From JBFXAF01 sp050184585 (GTDB lineage: Bacteria > Pseudomonadota > Alphaproteobacteria > Rhizobiales > Rhizobiaceae), in NCBI GenBank assembly GCA_050184585.1, contig JBFXAF010000008.1, positions 62,001-126,000 on the forward strand: a stretch of 64,000 nt of DNA. The letters run 5' to 3'. Made by a program: the position numbers and the translations under genes. Below the pieces are notes generated by a model. It was not told where the DNA came from, searched no databases, and was given only the letters and a program-made list of their open reading frames with translations. Of the stretch, positions 34,727-42,967 are shown one piece after another (position 1 is the first letter of the stretch; each line of letters opens with the position of its first letter).

Positions 34727-34829
34727 CCGGCCCGGCCGCGGCACGGTTCCGTTTCGCGCGAAGACACAGCCGCCGCCCGGCGCCGCACCGCGAAAGCGGG
34801 TGAATTCGCTCGACTGAAGGGGGCAGTGA

Positions 34830-34924
34830 ACAAATTTCCGGCTACGGCTCGGGACAGGAAGCAGGAAGTGCTTGAAAGGACCCGGCAAAATCCTGTCGCA
34901 TCGCATGAAGGGCCGGAAATTTGT
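34830..34924. repeat. nested inverted repeat between gnd and the first lacI-type gene
   Basis: Outer arms ACAAATTTCCGGC (34830-34842) and its exact complement at 34912-34924. Inside, ACAGGA and TCCTGT form a second paired layer. The two neighbouring genes converge here, so it could be a bidirectional end structure, a repeat element or a structured RNA. Confidence 0.6.
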
Positions 34925-34963
34925 CCACACCGCTCCTTGAGGGAAGGCAGGGCGCCGCGCCCT

Positions 34964-35980
34964 TCAAGCCGCCGGGCCGCTGCTTTCGCGTATCGCGAGT
35001 TCGGGCGGCAGCAGGACAGGTCCAGCATCGTCCTGCCCGCCGCCCTGGATGAGTTCCAGCAGCATCGCCGCGGCGCGCTGGCCGATCTGGTCGCGCGGCT
35101 GCCTGACCGTCGTCAGCGCAGGAATGAACTGTGCCGCGATGTCGATGTCGTCGAACCCGACAACCGAAACCTGTCCAGGCACGGACACCCCGGCGCGGTG
35201 GAGTTCGGCGATGAAGCCGCAGGCCATCTGGTCGCTCGACGCGGTAACGGCCGTCGGGCGTTCGGCCAGCTCCAGCCAGCGCCGGGCGGCGGCGACGCCG
35301 GCGTCGAGCGAGAAGTCGCCCTCGAACACCCAGTCCGCCCGCTCCGGCAGGCCGATTTCGGTCAGCGCTCTCCGGAAACCGTCCAGCCGCGCCAGCGTCA
35401 GCACGTTTTCGCGGGGACCGAGCACATGGCCGATCCCCGTGTGCCCGAGTTCTGCGAGATGGCGCACCGCCAGGACCTCGCCGCCGGCATTGTCGAAGCG
35501 GACCGACGGCAGCCCGACCGCGTCGTCCCATTCGCAGCAGAAGACGATCGGCCGCCGTGGTCGGGCCGGGGCGGCCAGCGACAGGCCAGGCGGCGCACCA
35601 TCGAGCACGATCATCCCATCGGCGCGGTTGTTGTCGAGGTAGTCCGCCAGATGTCCGTCCCGCGCGTGAGGCGCGCGGCTGTCGGCGATCAGCACGTTGT
35701 AGCCGGCGCGGGCGGCAGTCGATTCGATGCCGGCAAGCACGCGCGAGAAGAACGGATTGCCGAGATTGGGCACCAGGACGACAATCGCATCCGTCTGCTG
35801 ACGGCGCAGGTTGCGGGCCATCTGATTGACCCGGTAGCCGGTGCGTTCGATCGCCTCGATCACGAGGCGACGCGTCTCTTCGGACACCCGCTCGGGATAG
35901 GACAGCGCCCGGCTGACCGTCGCCGTGGACACGTTGGCCGCGCGGGCGACATCCTGGATCGTCGGCAACGGACGGGTCAT
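34964..35980 (-). CDS. LacI-family transcriptional regulator (1)
   Basis: A 338-aa regulator. The helix-turn-helix and hinge are TIQDVARAANVSTATVSRAL and GYRVNQMARNLRR, followed by a periplasmic-binding-protein-like sensor domain (NLGNPFFSRVLAGIE, VVGFDDIDIAAQFIPALTTV). It is downstream of a second LacI gene in the same direction, 40 bases away. Both lie beside the sugar ABC importer and presumably sense its sugars. Confidence 0.92.
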   Translation of the reverse strand: MTRPLPTIQDVARAANVSTATVSRALSYPERVSEETRRLVIEAIERTGYRVNQMARNLRRQQTDAIVVLVPNLGNPFFSRVLAGIESTAARAGYNVLIADSRAPHARDGHLADYLDNNRADGMIVLDGAPPGLSLAAPARPRRPIVFCCEWDDAVGLPSVRFDNAGGEVLAVRHLAELGHTGIGHVLGPRENVLTLARLDGFRRALTEIGLPERADWVFEGDFSLDAGVAAARRWLELAERPTAVTASSDQMACGFIAELHRAGVSVPGQVSVVGFDDIDIAAQFIPALTTVRQPRDQIGQRAAAMLLELIQGGGQDDAGPVLLPPELAIRESSGPAA

Positions 35981-36020
35981 CCCGCCGGGCCATCGGGAAG
36001 AAGGAATGGGGCGCGACGCC

Positions 36021-37130
36021 TCACGAAACCTGGGTCTCCACCGGGGGAGGCTGGCGCAAGCTCTGAAGGCTCTTCACGTCGGTGCCGGCGACGGCGCCCG
36101 CCACCGTCCGCGCCAGTTCGTAGCCGGCGAGGCGGATGTCCTCGTTGACCGTGTAGAGTTCCGGCCTGAACAGGTGCAGCAGTCGGGAGGACTGCTTCGA
36201 GATCACATCGACGTCGCGGCGAAGCCTGAGCCCCGCGTCCTCCAGTCCGGCGACGATGGCGAAGGTCGCGCCGCCGGCGCCGCTGACGATGCCGTCGGGC
36301 CGCATCTTCCGATCCATCAGTCGCCGCGCGGCGACCCGGACCTCGTCGAGCGAATGGTCGACGGTGACGTCGGTCAGCGGCACCTCGGTCATGCCGAGTT
36401 CGGCGATCGTATCCAGGAAGCCGTCGCGCATGTGGACGTGGTAGCTCAGCGTCGGCGGCGGGGCGAGAAGCGCGATCCGCCGCCGGCCCAGCGCGTGCAG
36501 CTTGCGGACCGCCTCGCGGGCGAAGGCGGCGTTGTCGAAATCGTGGAAGGCGTGCTCGACGCCCATCGCCGTGCGGCCGTGGGTCGCGAAGGGCATACCG
36601 TGATCCAGCATGTAGCGGACGCGCGGGTCGTCCGGCTGTGTGCGCGAGATGATGACGCCGTCGGCCGAACCGGTTTCCACGACGTATCGGACGGGTTCCA
36701 TCGGATCGTTGTTGCGCGAGTAGGGCGTCACGATCAGGTGGTAGGGCGTTTCCGACAGGAACTCGGAAATGCCATAAATGATGTCGGCGACGAAGCCGCC
36801 GATCTGCTCCTGCGTGTCGAGCACGAGGCTGATGACGTTGGTCTTGCCCGTCCTCAGGCGGACCCCGGCACGATTGGGTCGATAGCCGATCTGTCGCGCC
36901 ACCAGTTGCACGCGCCGGCGCGTCTCGGCGCCGATCTCGGGGGCATCCTTGAGCGCGCGAGAGACGGTGGTGACGCCGAGACCCGTCATGAAGGCCAGGG
37001 TCTTGAGCGTCGGGCGGCCGCTCTCGCCAGCAGGCGCGGTCGCCGGATCGTCGTTCGACGCCCGCCTGGAAGTCCGGCCGCCGTGCCGAAGCCGATCGTT
37101 TGCCCCTTCGTCCATGGCCGCACATGACAC
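36021..37130 (-). CDS. LacI-family transcriptional regulator (2), divergent from the sugar importer
   Basis: A LacI-type repressor of about 369 aa. The DNA-binding part is LAFMTGLGVTTVSRALKDA with a hinge around GYRPNRAGVRLRTGKTN, preceded by a disordered basic N-terminal extension of about 45 residues, unusual for the family. The sensor domain contains ADIIYGISEFLSETPYHLIV and RTQPDDPRVRYMLDHG. ATG 37115 is an alternative start; neither has a good ribosome binding site. An operator copy lies 26 bases upstream (37156-37169). Confidence 0.9.
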   Translation of the reverse strand: MSCAAMDEGANDRLRHGGRTSRRASNDDPATAPAGESGRPTLKTLAFMTGLGVTTVSRALKDAPEIGAETRRRVQLVARQIGYRPNRAGVRLRTGKTNVISLVLDTQEQIGGFVADIIYGISEFLSETPYHLIVTPYSRNNDPMEPVRYVVETGSADGVIISRTQPDDPRVRYMLDHGMPFATHGRTAMGVEHAFHDFDNAAFAREAVRKLHALGRRRIALLAPPPTLSYHVHMRDGFLDTIAELGMTEVPLTDVTVDHSLDEVRVAARRLMDRKMRPDGIVSGAGGATFAIVAGLEDAGLRLRRDVDVISKQSSRLLHLFRPELYTVNEDIRLAGYELARTVAGAVAGTDVKSLQSLRQPPPVETQVS

Positions 37131-37155
37131 AGCGGCAGGGCGCGCGCAAGCAATA

Positions 37156-37169
37156 CTGTAACGTTTCAG
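37156..37169. promoter_or_regulatory. LacI-type operator, copy 1
   Basis: CTGTAACGTTTCAG, a 14-base near-palindrome with the central AACGTT usual for LacI/GalR-family sites. It lies just upstream of the second lacI-type gene and is identical to copy 2. Confidence 0.72.
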
Positions 37170-37369
37170 GTCATTGATTCACTGCTATTCGGAGCAGCCC
37201 GTCAAAGCGCGGCAACGCAACCCCCGCGCTCATTTCCCAGGCAGAAGATGTTGCGCTGCCCACCAACTTGTTGCGGCGCAGCACAATTATTTCTTCGGGA
37301 CGCGAAAAATATCGCCGGAATCGACTTTCGACGGGTTGCGCCCCATCCCCAATTCCAATATGCAAAAAT

Positions 37370-37383
37370 CTGTAACGTTTCAG
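37370..37383. promoter_or_regulatory. LacI-type operator, copy 2
   Basis: Identical CTGTAACGTTTCAG, 17 bases before the importer's first ATG and directly upstream of its ribosome binding site (GGGAGGA). The copies are 214 bases apart, close to a whole number of helical turns, so one repressor tetramer or two dimers could close the divergent promoter region. A bound repressor here would also block elongation. Confidence 0.75.
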
Positions 37384-37400
37384 ATTTGGGAGGAACGTCT

Positions 37401-38639
37401 ATGCGTTATAAAATGATGGCTGCCGCTTTCGCCGCGACAGTCGCGCTTCCGTTCGCCGGACCGGCGAACGCCACCGACCTCGAAGTCACCCACTGGTGGA
37501 CGTCCGGCGGCGAAGCCGCGGCGGTCGCCGAGTTCGCCAAGGCGTTCGACGCCACCGGCAACAAGTGGATCGACGGCGCGATCGCCGGTTCGGGCGGCGT
37601 CGCCCGCCCGATCATGATCAGCCGCATCACCGGCGGCGACCCGATGGGCGCCACGCAGTTCAATCACGGCCGCCAGGCCGAGGAGCTGGTGCAGGCGGGC
37701 CTGATGCTCGACCTGACCGAGCTGGCCGAGAAGGAGAAGTGGAAGGAGATCATCCACCCGTCGTCGCTGCTCGATAGCTGCACGCTCGACGGCAAGATCT
37801 ATTGCGTGCCGGTCAACATCCACTCCTGGCAGTGGCTGTGGCTCTCGCACAAGGCGTATGAGGATGTCGGCCTGCCGGTTCCGAAGAACTGGGATGAATT
37901 CGTCGCGGCCGCACCGAAGCTGCGCGAGGCCGGCAAGGTGCCGCTCGCCATGGGCAACCAGCCCTGGCAGGCTTCCGGCGCATTCGGCGTGATCGCGATC
38001 GCGATCGCCGGTCTCGACTCCTGGAAGGCAGTCAACATCGACAAGAACGCCGACGTCGCGGGCGGTCCTGAGTACGCCAAGGTGTTCGAGGCGGCAGCGA
38101 ATGCCCGCGCCTTCCGCGAGGGCTCGAACGTGCAGGACTGGAACCAGGCCACCAACATGGTCATCACCGGCCAGGCCGGCGGACAGATCATGGGCGACTG
38201 GGCGCAGGGCGAGTTCCAGGTGGCCGGTCAGGTCGCCGGCAAGGACTATTCCTGCCTTCCCGGGCTCGGCGTCAACAAGCTGATCTCGACGGGCGGCGAC
38301 GCCTTCTACTTCCCCAAGCTCAAGGACGCGGAGAAGGAAAAGGCCCAGCTCGAACTCGCCTCGCTGATGCTGTCGAAGGAAGTGCAGGTCAACTTCAACC
38401 TCAAGAAGGGCTCGCTGCCGGTTCGCGGCGACGTCGACCTCGCCGCCGCCAACGACTGCATGAAGCAGGGCCTGGAAATCCTCGCCACCGGCAACATCCT
38501 GCCGGACGGCAACCAGACGCTGTCTCCCGACACGCAGGGCCAGATCGAGGACCTGATGACGGAGTTCTGGTCAAGCAACGCGATCAGCGCTGCCGACGCC
38601 CAGAAGCGCTACGCCGAGATCATCGGGGCCGCCGACTGA
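37401..38639 (+). CDS. sugar ABC transporter substrate-binding protein
   Basis: An extracellular solute-binding protein of family 1, 412 aa, with a signal peptide cleaved near ANA-T. Visible pieces include LEVTHWWTSGGEAAAVAEF, FNHGRQAEELVQAG, YCVPVNIHSWQWLWLSHKAY and MGDWAQGEFQ. Start ATG 37401 follows GGGAGGA. Two permeases, an ATPase and a GH43 xylosidase follow in the same direction, so a xylose-containing saccharide is a reasonable guess for the ligand. It is under a LacI-type operator. Confidence 0.92.
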   Translation: MRYKMMAAAFAATVALPFAGPANATDLEVTHWWTSGGEAAAVAEFAKAFDATGNKWIDGAIAGSGGVARPIMISRITGGDPMGATQFNHGRQAEELVQAGLMLDLTELAEKEKWKEIIHPSSLLDSCTLDGKIYCVPVNIHSWQWLWLSHKAYEDVGLPVPKNWDEFVAAAPKLREAGKVPLAMGNQPWQASGAFGVIAIAIAGLDSWKAVNIDKNADVAGGPEYAKVFEAAANARAFREGSNVQDWNQATNMVITGQAGGQIMGDWAQGEFQVAGQVAGKDYSCLPGLGVNKLISTGGDAFYFPKLKDAEKEKAQLELASLMLSKEVQVNFNLKKGSLPVRGDVDLAAANDCMKQGLEILATGNILPDGNQTLSPDTQGQIEDLMTEFWSSNAISAADAQKRYAEIIGAAD

Positions 38640-38653
38640 TCTTCCGATCCGAG

Positions 38654-38684
38654 CGCGGCCGGCCCGGGTTCCGGGCCGGCCGCG
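38654..38684 (+). terminator. strong hairpin after the binding-protein gene
   Basis: A perfect 14-bp stem, CGCGGCCGGCCCGG paired across a GTT loop, 15 bases after the stop. No T-run follows. This position between binding protein and permease genes is typical for structures that keep the binding protein message abundant. Confidence 0.72.
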
Positions 38685-38771
38685 ATTCCTGCGTAGCAAC
38701 GGGCTGACCAGGCCGCTCTTCAAGAAAGAGCCACGGTGGCGGTTTGCAGGCCGTATCGGGAGGCTTCCTCC

Positions 38772-40154
38772 ATGGCAGACACCGTACAGACCTTGCCGGC
38801 GGTCGGCACGACCCAGCCGGTGCGGCAGCAGCAGCGCGAGCGCTGGCTGATTGGCGGCATCGCCGGCGCACTCGTGCTGCGGCTGGCCATGATGCTCGGC
38901 ATTTCCGCGTTGCTCGAAGGCCTTGGGCCCACGGGCGCCTGGATCGCCGCGGGTCTGCCGTGGCTTTTGCTGGCCATGGCGGCGGCGGCGCTGTTCGCCA
39001 TCGTTTCCAGTCTTCCGCGCGGATTTTCCCTTTCCGCCAACCGGCTCCGCGGCCACGTCTTCGGCTGGGCCGCATTCGCGATCCTGCTTCTCTTTCTGGA
39101 TTTCCTGGGGCCGCTGATCCTGCCGGCGCTCGAGGTCGTGCTCGGCCGGTCCGCCGGCATCCTCGTCGACTTCTGCGGCAAGCACGGCCTGTTTCTCGCC
39201 GCCACCGCGCTGCTCGTCGCCGGCGCGCTCGGCGCGACCGGTTCCAGGGGCCAGCTCACATCCCGGCCCGGAACGATCGAGCGCGTCTGGGCGCGCAACC
39301 TCACCGCCAAGATCTCCGCCGTGCCCATGGTGCTGGTCGCGGTCGGCGTATTCAGCGGCGGCACCATCTGGACCATCGTCTATTCATTCACCGACTCCAA
39401 GCTGCTGCCGCGAGAGCGCTGGGTCGGGACGCTCCAGTACGACCGCCTGTGGGGCGAGTCGCGCTGGCTGATCTCGATCGAGAACCTGTTCATCTACGGG
39501 ATGCTGTCGCTGATCTTCTCGCTGGTGATCGGCTTCCTGCTCGCGGCGCTGATGGATCAGAAAATCCGCTTCGAGAACACGTTCCGAACCATTTTCCTCT
39601 ACCCGTTCGCACTCTCCTTCATCGTCACCGGGCTGGTCTGGCAGTGGATCCTCAACCCGCAGTTCGGGATCCAGGGCGTGGTGCGCTCGATGGGCTGGGA
39701 GAGCTTCACCTTCGACCCGCTCTACAACCAGGACATCGTCATCTACGGCATCCTGATCGCCGGCCTGTGGCAGGGCACGGGCCTCATCATGTGCCTCATG
39801 CTCGCGGGACTGCGCGGCATCGACGAGGACATCTGGAAGGCGGCCAGGGTCGACGGCATCCCGATGTGGAAGACCTACCTCTTCATCGTCATACCGATGA
39901 TGCGGCCGGTCTTCGTCACCACGCTGGTGCTCATCGCGAGCGGTATCGTGCGCCTCTACGACCTGGTGGTCGCACAGACCAGCGGCGGGCCGGGCATCGC
40001 GTCCGAGGTGCCGGCCAAGTACGTCTACGACAAGATGTTCCTCGGCCAGAACCTGGCGCAGGGCTTTGCCGCCTCGACCGTGATGCTGCTCACCGTGCTG
40101 ATCGTCCTCATACCCTGGGCCTACCTCGAATTCGGAGGCCGGAAGCGTGGCTAA
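38772..40154 (+). CDS. sugar ABC transporter permease with an extended N-terminal membrane region
   Basis: A MalF-like permease of 460 aa. The core (about residues 180-460) has the EAA loop WKAARVDGIPMWKTYLFIVIPMM and six helices. The first 175 residues add about four more hydrophobic segments (GGIAGALVLRLAMMLGISAL; LPWLLLAMAAAALFAIV; FGWAAFAILLLFLDFLGP; FLAATALLVAGALGATG). Most relatives are about 300 aa, so the extension is notable, recalling the additional helices of MalF. The start ATG 38772 is the only good one. Confidence 0.9.
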   Translation: MADTVQTLPAVGTTQPVRQQQRERWLIGGIAGALVLRLAMMLGISALLEGLGPTGAWIAAGLPWLLLAMAAAALFAIVSSLPRGFSLSANRLRGHVFGWAAFAILLLFLDFLGPLILPALEVVLGRSAGILVDFCGKHGLFLAATALLVAGALGATGSRGQLTSRPGTIERVWARNLTAKISAVPMVLVAVGVFSGGTIWTIVYSFTDSKLLPRERWVGTLQYDRLWGESRWLISIENLFIYGMLSLIFSLVIGFLLAALMDQKIRFENTFRTIFLYPFALSFIVTGLVWQWILNPQFGIQGVVRSMGWESFTFDPLYNQDIVIYGILIAGLWQGTGLIMCLMLAGLRGIDEDIWKAARVDGIPMWKTYLFIVIPMMRPVFVTTLVLIASGIVRLYDLVVAQTSGGPGIASEVPAKYVYDKMFLGQNLAQGFAASTVMLLTVLIVLIPWAYLEFGGRKRG

Positions 40155-41088
40155 CGTCGGAACGATCAACATGGCCGGCGCAAGCGCCGACGCAGCAGCC
40201 GACCATCTCGCAGGCCCCCGGGGCCCGCGCCCGCGCCCGCGCCTTTCCCGCCGCAACATCATGCTCTACGGAACGCTCATCGTGGTGGCGCTCTACTACC
40301 TGCTGCCGCTCTACGTGATGATCGTCACCTCGGTGAAAGGGATGCCGGAGATCCGTCTCGGCAACATCTTCTCGCCGCCGGCTGAGATCACCTTCCAACC
40401 CTGGGTCAAGGCCTGGGCGGAAGCATGCACCGGCCTCAACTGCGAGGGCCTCAGCAGGGGCTTCTGGAACTCGGTGCGCATCACCGTGCCTTCGGTGATC
40501 GTGTCGATCGCAATCGCCTCGGTGAACGGCTACGCGCTCGCCAACTGGCGCTTCAAGGGCGCCGACATCTTCTTCACGATCCTGATCTTCGGCGCCTTCA
40601 TCCCCTATCAGGTGATGCTCTACCCGATCGTCATCATCCTGCGCGAGATGGGCTTCTACGGCACGCTGACGGGCCTCGTCATCGTGCATTCGATCTTCGG
40701 CATGCCGATCCTGACGCTGCTCTTCCGCAACTACTTCACCTCGCTGCCGGAAGAGCTATTCAAGGCCGCGCGCGTCGACGGCGCCGGCTTCTGGAGCATC
40801 TATTTCCGTATCATGCTGCCGATGTCGCTGCCGATCTTCGTGGTCGCGATGATCATCCAGGTGACGGGCATCTGGAACGACTTCCTGTTCGGCGTCGTCT
40901 ACACCAAGCCCGACACCTACCCGATGACCGTCCAGCTCAACAACATCGTCAATTCGGTCCAGGGCGTGAAGGAGTACAACGTCAACATGGCGGCCACCCT
41001 GCTCACAGGCCTCGTGCCGCTGATCGTCTATTTCGTCTCCGGCAAGCTGTTCGTCCGCGGCATCGCCGCCGGCGCGGTGAAAGGCTGA
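40147..41088 (+). CDS. sugar ABC transporter permease (MalG type)
   Basis: A 313-aa permease with six helices and the EAA loop FKAARVDGAGFWSIYFRIMLP. It starts at GTG 40147, overlapping the previous gene by eight bases, with GGAGG eight bases upstream; ATG 40171 is an alternative. The N-terminus has a proline/arginine-rich cytoplasmic stretch (GPRGPRPRPRLSRR). Confidence 0.92.
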   Translation: MANVGTINMAGASADAAADHLAGPRGPRPRPRLSRRNIMLYGTLIVVALYYLLPLYVMIVTSVKGMPEIRLGNIFSPPAEITFQPWVKAWAEACTGLNCEGLSRGFWNSVRITVPSVIVSIAIASVNGYALANWRFKGADIFFTILIFGAFIPYQVMLYPIVIILREMGFYGTLTGLVIVHSIFGMPILTLLFRNYFTSLPEELFKAARVDGAGFWSIYFRIMLPMSLPIFVVAMIIQVTGIWNDFLFGVVYTKPDTYPMTVQLNNIVNSVQGVKEYNVNMAATLLTGLVPLIVYFVSGKLFVRGIAAGAVKG

Positions 41089-41092
41089 CACG

Positions 41093-42178
41093 ATGCCCAG
41101 CGTTTCCGTCCGCGAACTCTCGCTCAACTTCGGCTCCGTCGAAGTGCTGCGCTCGCTCAACCTCGACATCGAGCAGGGCGAGTTCCTCGTGCTGCTCGGA
41201 CCGTCCGGCTGCGGCAAGTCCACGCTGCTCAACTGCATCGCCGGCCTGCTCGAGGTGACGGCCGGGCAGATCTTCATCAGCGGCAAGAACGTCACCTGGG
41301 AAGAGCCCAAGGACCGGGGCATCGGCATGGTGTTCCAGTCCTACGCGCTCTATCCGCAGATGTCGGTCGAGGGGAACCTCTCCTTCGGCCTCAAGAACCA
41401 GAGGGTGCCGAAGGACGAGATCGAGAAGCGGGTCAAGCGGGCGGCCGAGATCCTGCAGATCGAACCGCTGCTCAAGCGGCGGCCCATGGCGCTGTCCGGC
41501 GGCCAGCGGCAGCGCGTCGCCATCGGGCGCGCGCTGGTCCGCGACGTCGACGTGTTCCTGTTCGACGAACCGCTCTCCAATCTCGACGCCAAGCTGCGCT
41601 CGGAGCTGCGCGTTGAGATCAAGCGGCTTCACCAGCGCCTCGAGAACACCATGATCTACGTCACCCACGACCAGATCGAGGCGATGACGCTGGCCGACCG
41701 CATCGCGGTGATGCGCGGCGGCACGATCCAGCAGCTCGACAGCCCGCAGACCATCTACAGCCGGCCGGTCAACCGCTACGTTGCGGGATTCATCGGTTCG
41801 CCGGGCATGAACTTCCTCGAAGGCAGGCTCGAAGGGCGTTCCGGCGGCCCGGTGTTCCTGGCCGACGGGTTCGAGGTGCCGCTCGCGACCTACGCGTTCG
41901 AGCAGGTCGGCGTGACCGACAGAAAGGTCACCTTCGGCGTCAGGCCCGAGCATGTCAGCATGAACAGCGGCGCCGACTGGCCGTTCTCCGCGACGGTGCC
42001 CATCGAGATCGTCGAGCCGATGGGATCCGACACGCTCGTCTGGACGCGGCTGGGCAGCCAGCCCCTGTCCGTCCGCGTCACCTCGGAGCGTGCGCCCCGC
42101 GTCGGCGAGCAGGTGACCATCGGCTTCGACCCGATGCGCGGCTCGATCTTCGACGGCGACACCGAAAACCGCATCTGA
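41093..42178 (+). CDS. sugar ABC transporter ATP-binding protein (MsmK/UgpC type)
   Basis: A 361-aa ATPase. Walker A is GPSGCGKST, the signature is LSGGQRQRVAIGRAL, Walker B is VFLFDEPLSNLD, and the switch histidine is in YVTHDQIEAMTL. The C-terminal regulatory OB-fold includes FGVRPEHVSM. It begins four bases after the permease stop, so it is part of the same operon. Confidence 0.95.
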   Translation: MPSVSVRELSLNFGSVEVLRSLNLDIEQGEFLVLLGPSGCGKSTLLNCIAGLLEVTAGQIFISGKNVTWEEPKDRGIGMVFQSYALYPQMSVEGNLSFGLKNQRVPKDEIEKRVKRAAEILQIEPLLKRRPMALSGGQRQRVAIGRALVRDVDVFLFDEPLSNLDAKLRSELRVEIKRLHQRLENTMIYVTHDQIEAMTLADRIAVMRGGTIQQLDSPQTIYSRPVNRYVAGFIGSPGMNFLEGRLEGRSGGPVFLADGFEVPLATYAFEQVGVTDRKVTFGVRPEHVSMNSGADWPFSATVPIEIVEPMGSDTLVWTRLGSQPLSVRVTSERAPRVGEQVTIGFDPMRGSIFDGDTENRI

Positions 42179-42209
42179 TCATCCTTCCAGCCAACGAAAG
42201 TCCAAGAGA

Positions 42210-42956
42210 ATGCCCTGGTCCTTCCAACTCTACAGCGCGCGCAACTTCCAGCCCTGGGAGGGCGTGCTCAAGACGCTCGCCGGGCTCGGCTACGAGCAGG
42301 TCGAGGGCTTCGGCGGGATCTATGCGGACCCGAAGGGTCTGCGCGCGGAACTGGACCGCAACGGACTCACCATGCCGACCGGCCATTTCTCGATTGATGC
42401 GCTGGAGAAGGATTTCGACGCGGTGCTCGCGACCGCGAAGACGCTCGGCATGAAGCTCCTGGTCTGCCCGCACATCGCCGCCGATCAGCGGCCGTCGGAC
42501 GTCGCGGGATGGAAGGCGTTCGGCAAGCGGCTGGGCGCGATCGGCAAGAACGCAAAGGGCGCGGGTCTGGACTTCGCATGGCACAATCACGATTTCGAGT
42601 TCGCCAAGCTCGCCGACGGTTCGGTTCCGCAGACCCACATACTCGATTCCGCTCCCGACATGGGCTGGGAGATCGACGTGGCATGGGTCATCCGCGGCGG
42701 CGGAGACCCGGCAAAGTGGATCGCCGACTACGCCAACCGTATCGTCGCCGTGCACGTCAAGGACATCGCGCCGAAGGGCCAGGCGGCCGACGAGGACGGC
42801 TGGGCCGACGTCGGGCACGGCACCGTCGACTGGAAGGGCCTGACCGGGGCGCTCCGGACGAAGACGCCGGCAAAGTACTTCATCATGGAACACGACAAGC
42901 CCAGCGACTACGAGCGCTTCGCGCGGCGGTCCATCGAAGCGGCCAAGACCTTCTAG
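42210..42956 (+). CDS. sugar phosphate isomerase/epimerase, xylose-isomerase-like TIM barrel
   Basis: An AP-endonuclease-2-family TIM barrel of 248 aa. Metal ligands are expected in YEQVEGFGG, LDFAWHNHDFEF, WEIDVAWV, AVHVKDIAPKG and the C-terminal FIMEHDKPSD. Enzymes of this family act on keto sugars or inositols and usually pair with a Gfo/Idh/MocA dehydrogenase, as here (11 bases to the next gene). The exact reaction cannot be told. Confidence 0.87.
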   Translation: MPWSFQLYSARNFQPWEGVLKTLAGLGYEQVEGFGGIYADPKGLRAELDRNGLTMPTGHFSIDALEKDFDAVLATAKTLGMKLLVCPHIAADQRPSDVAGWKAFGKRLGAIGKNAKGAGLDFAWHNHDFEFAKLADGSVPQTHILDSAPDMGWEIDVAWVIRGGGDPAKWIADYANRIVAVHVKDIAPKGQAADEDGWADVGHGTVDWKGLTGALRTKTPAKYFIMEHDKPSDYERFARRSIEAAKTF

Positions 42957-42967
42957 GAGCATCCACA

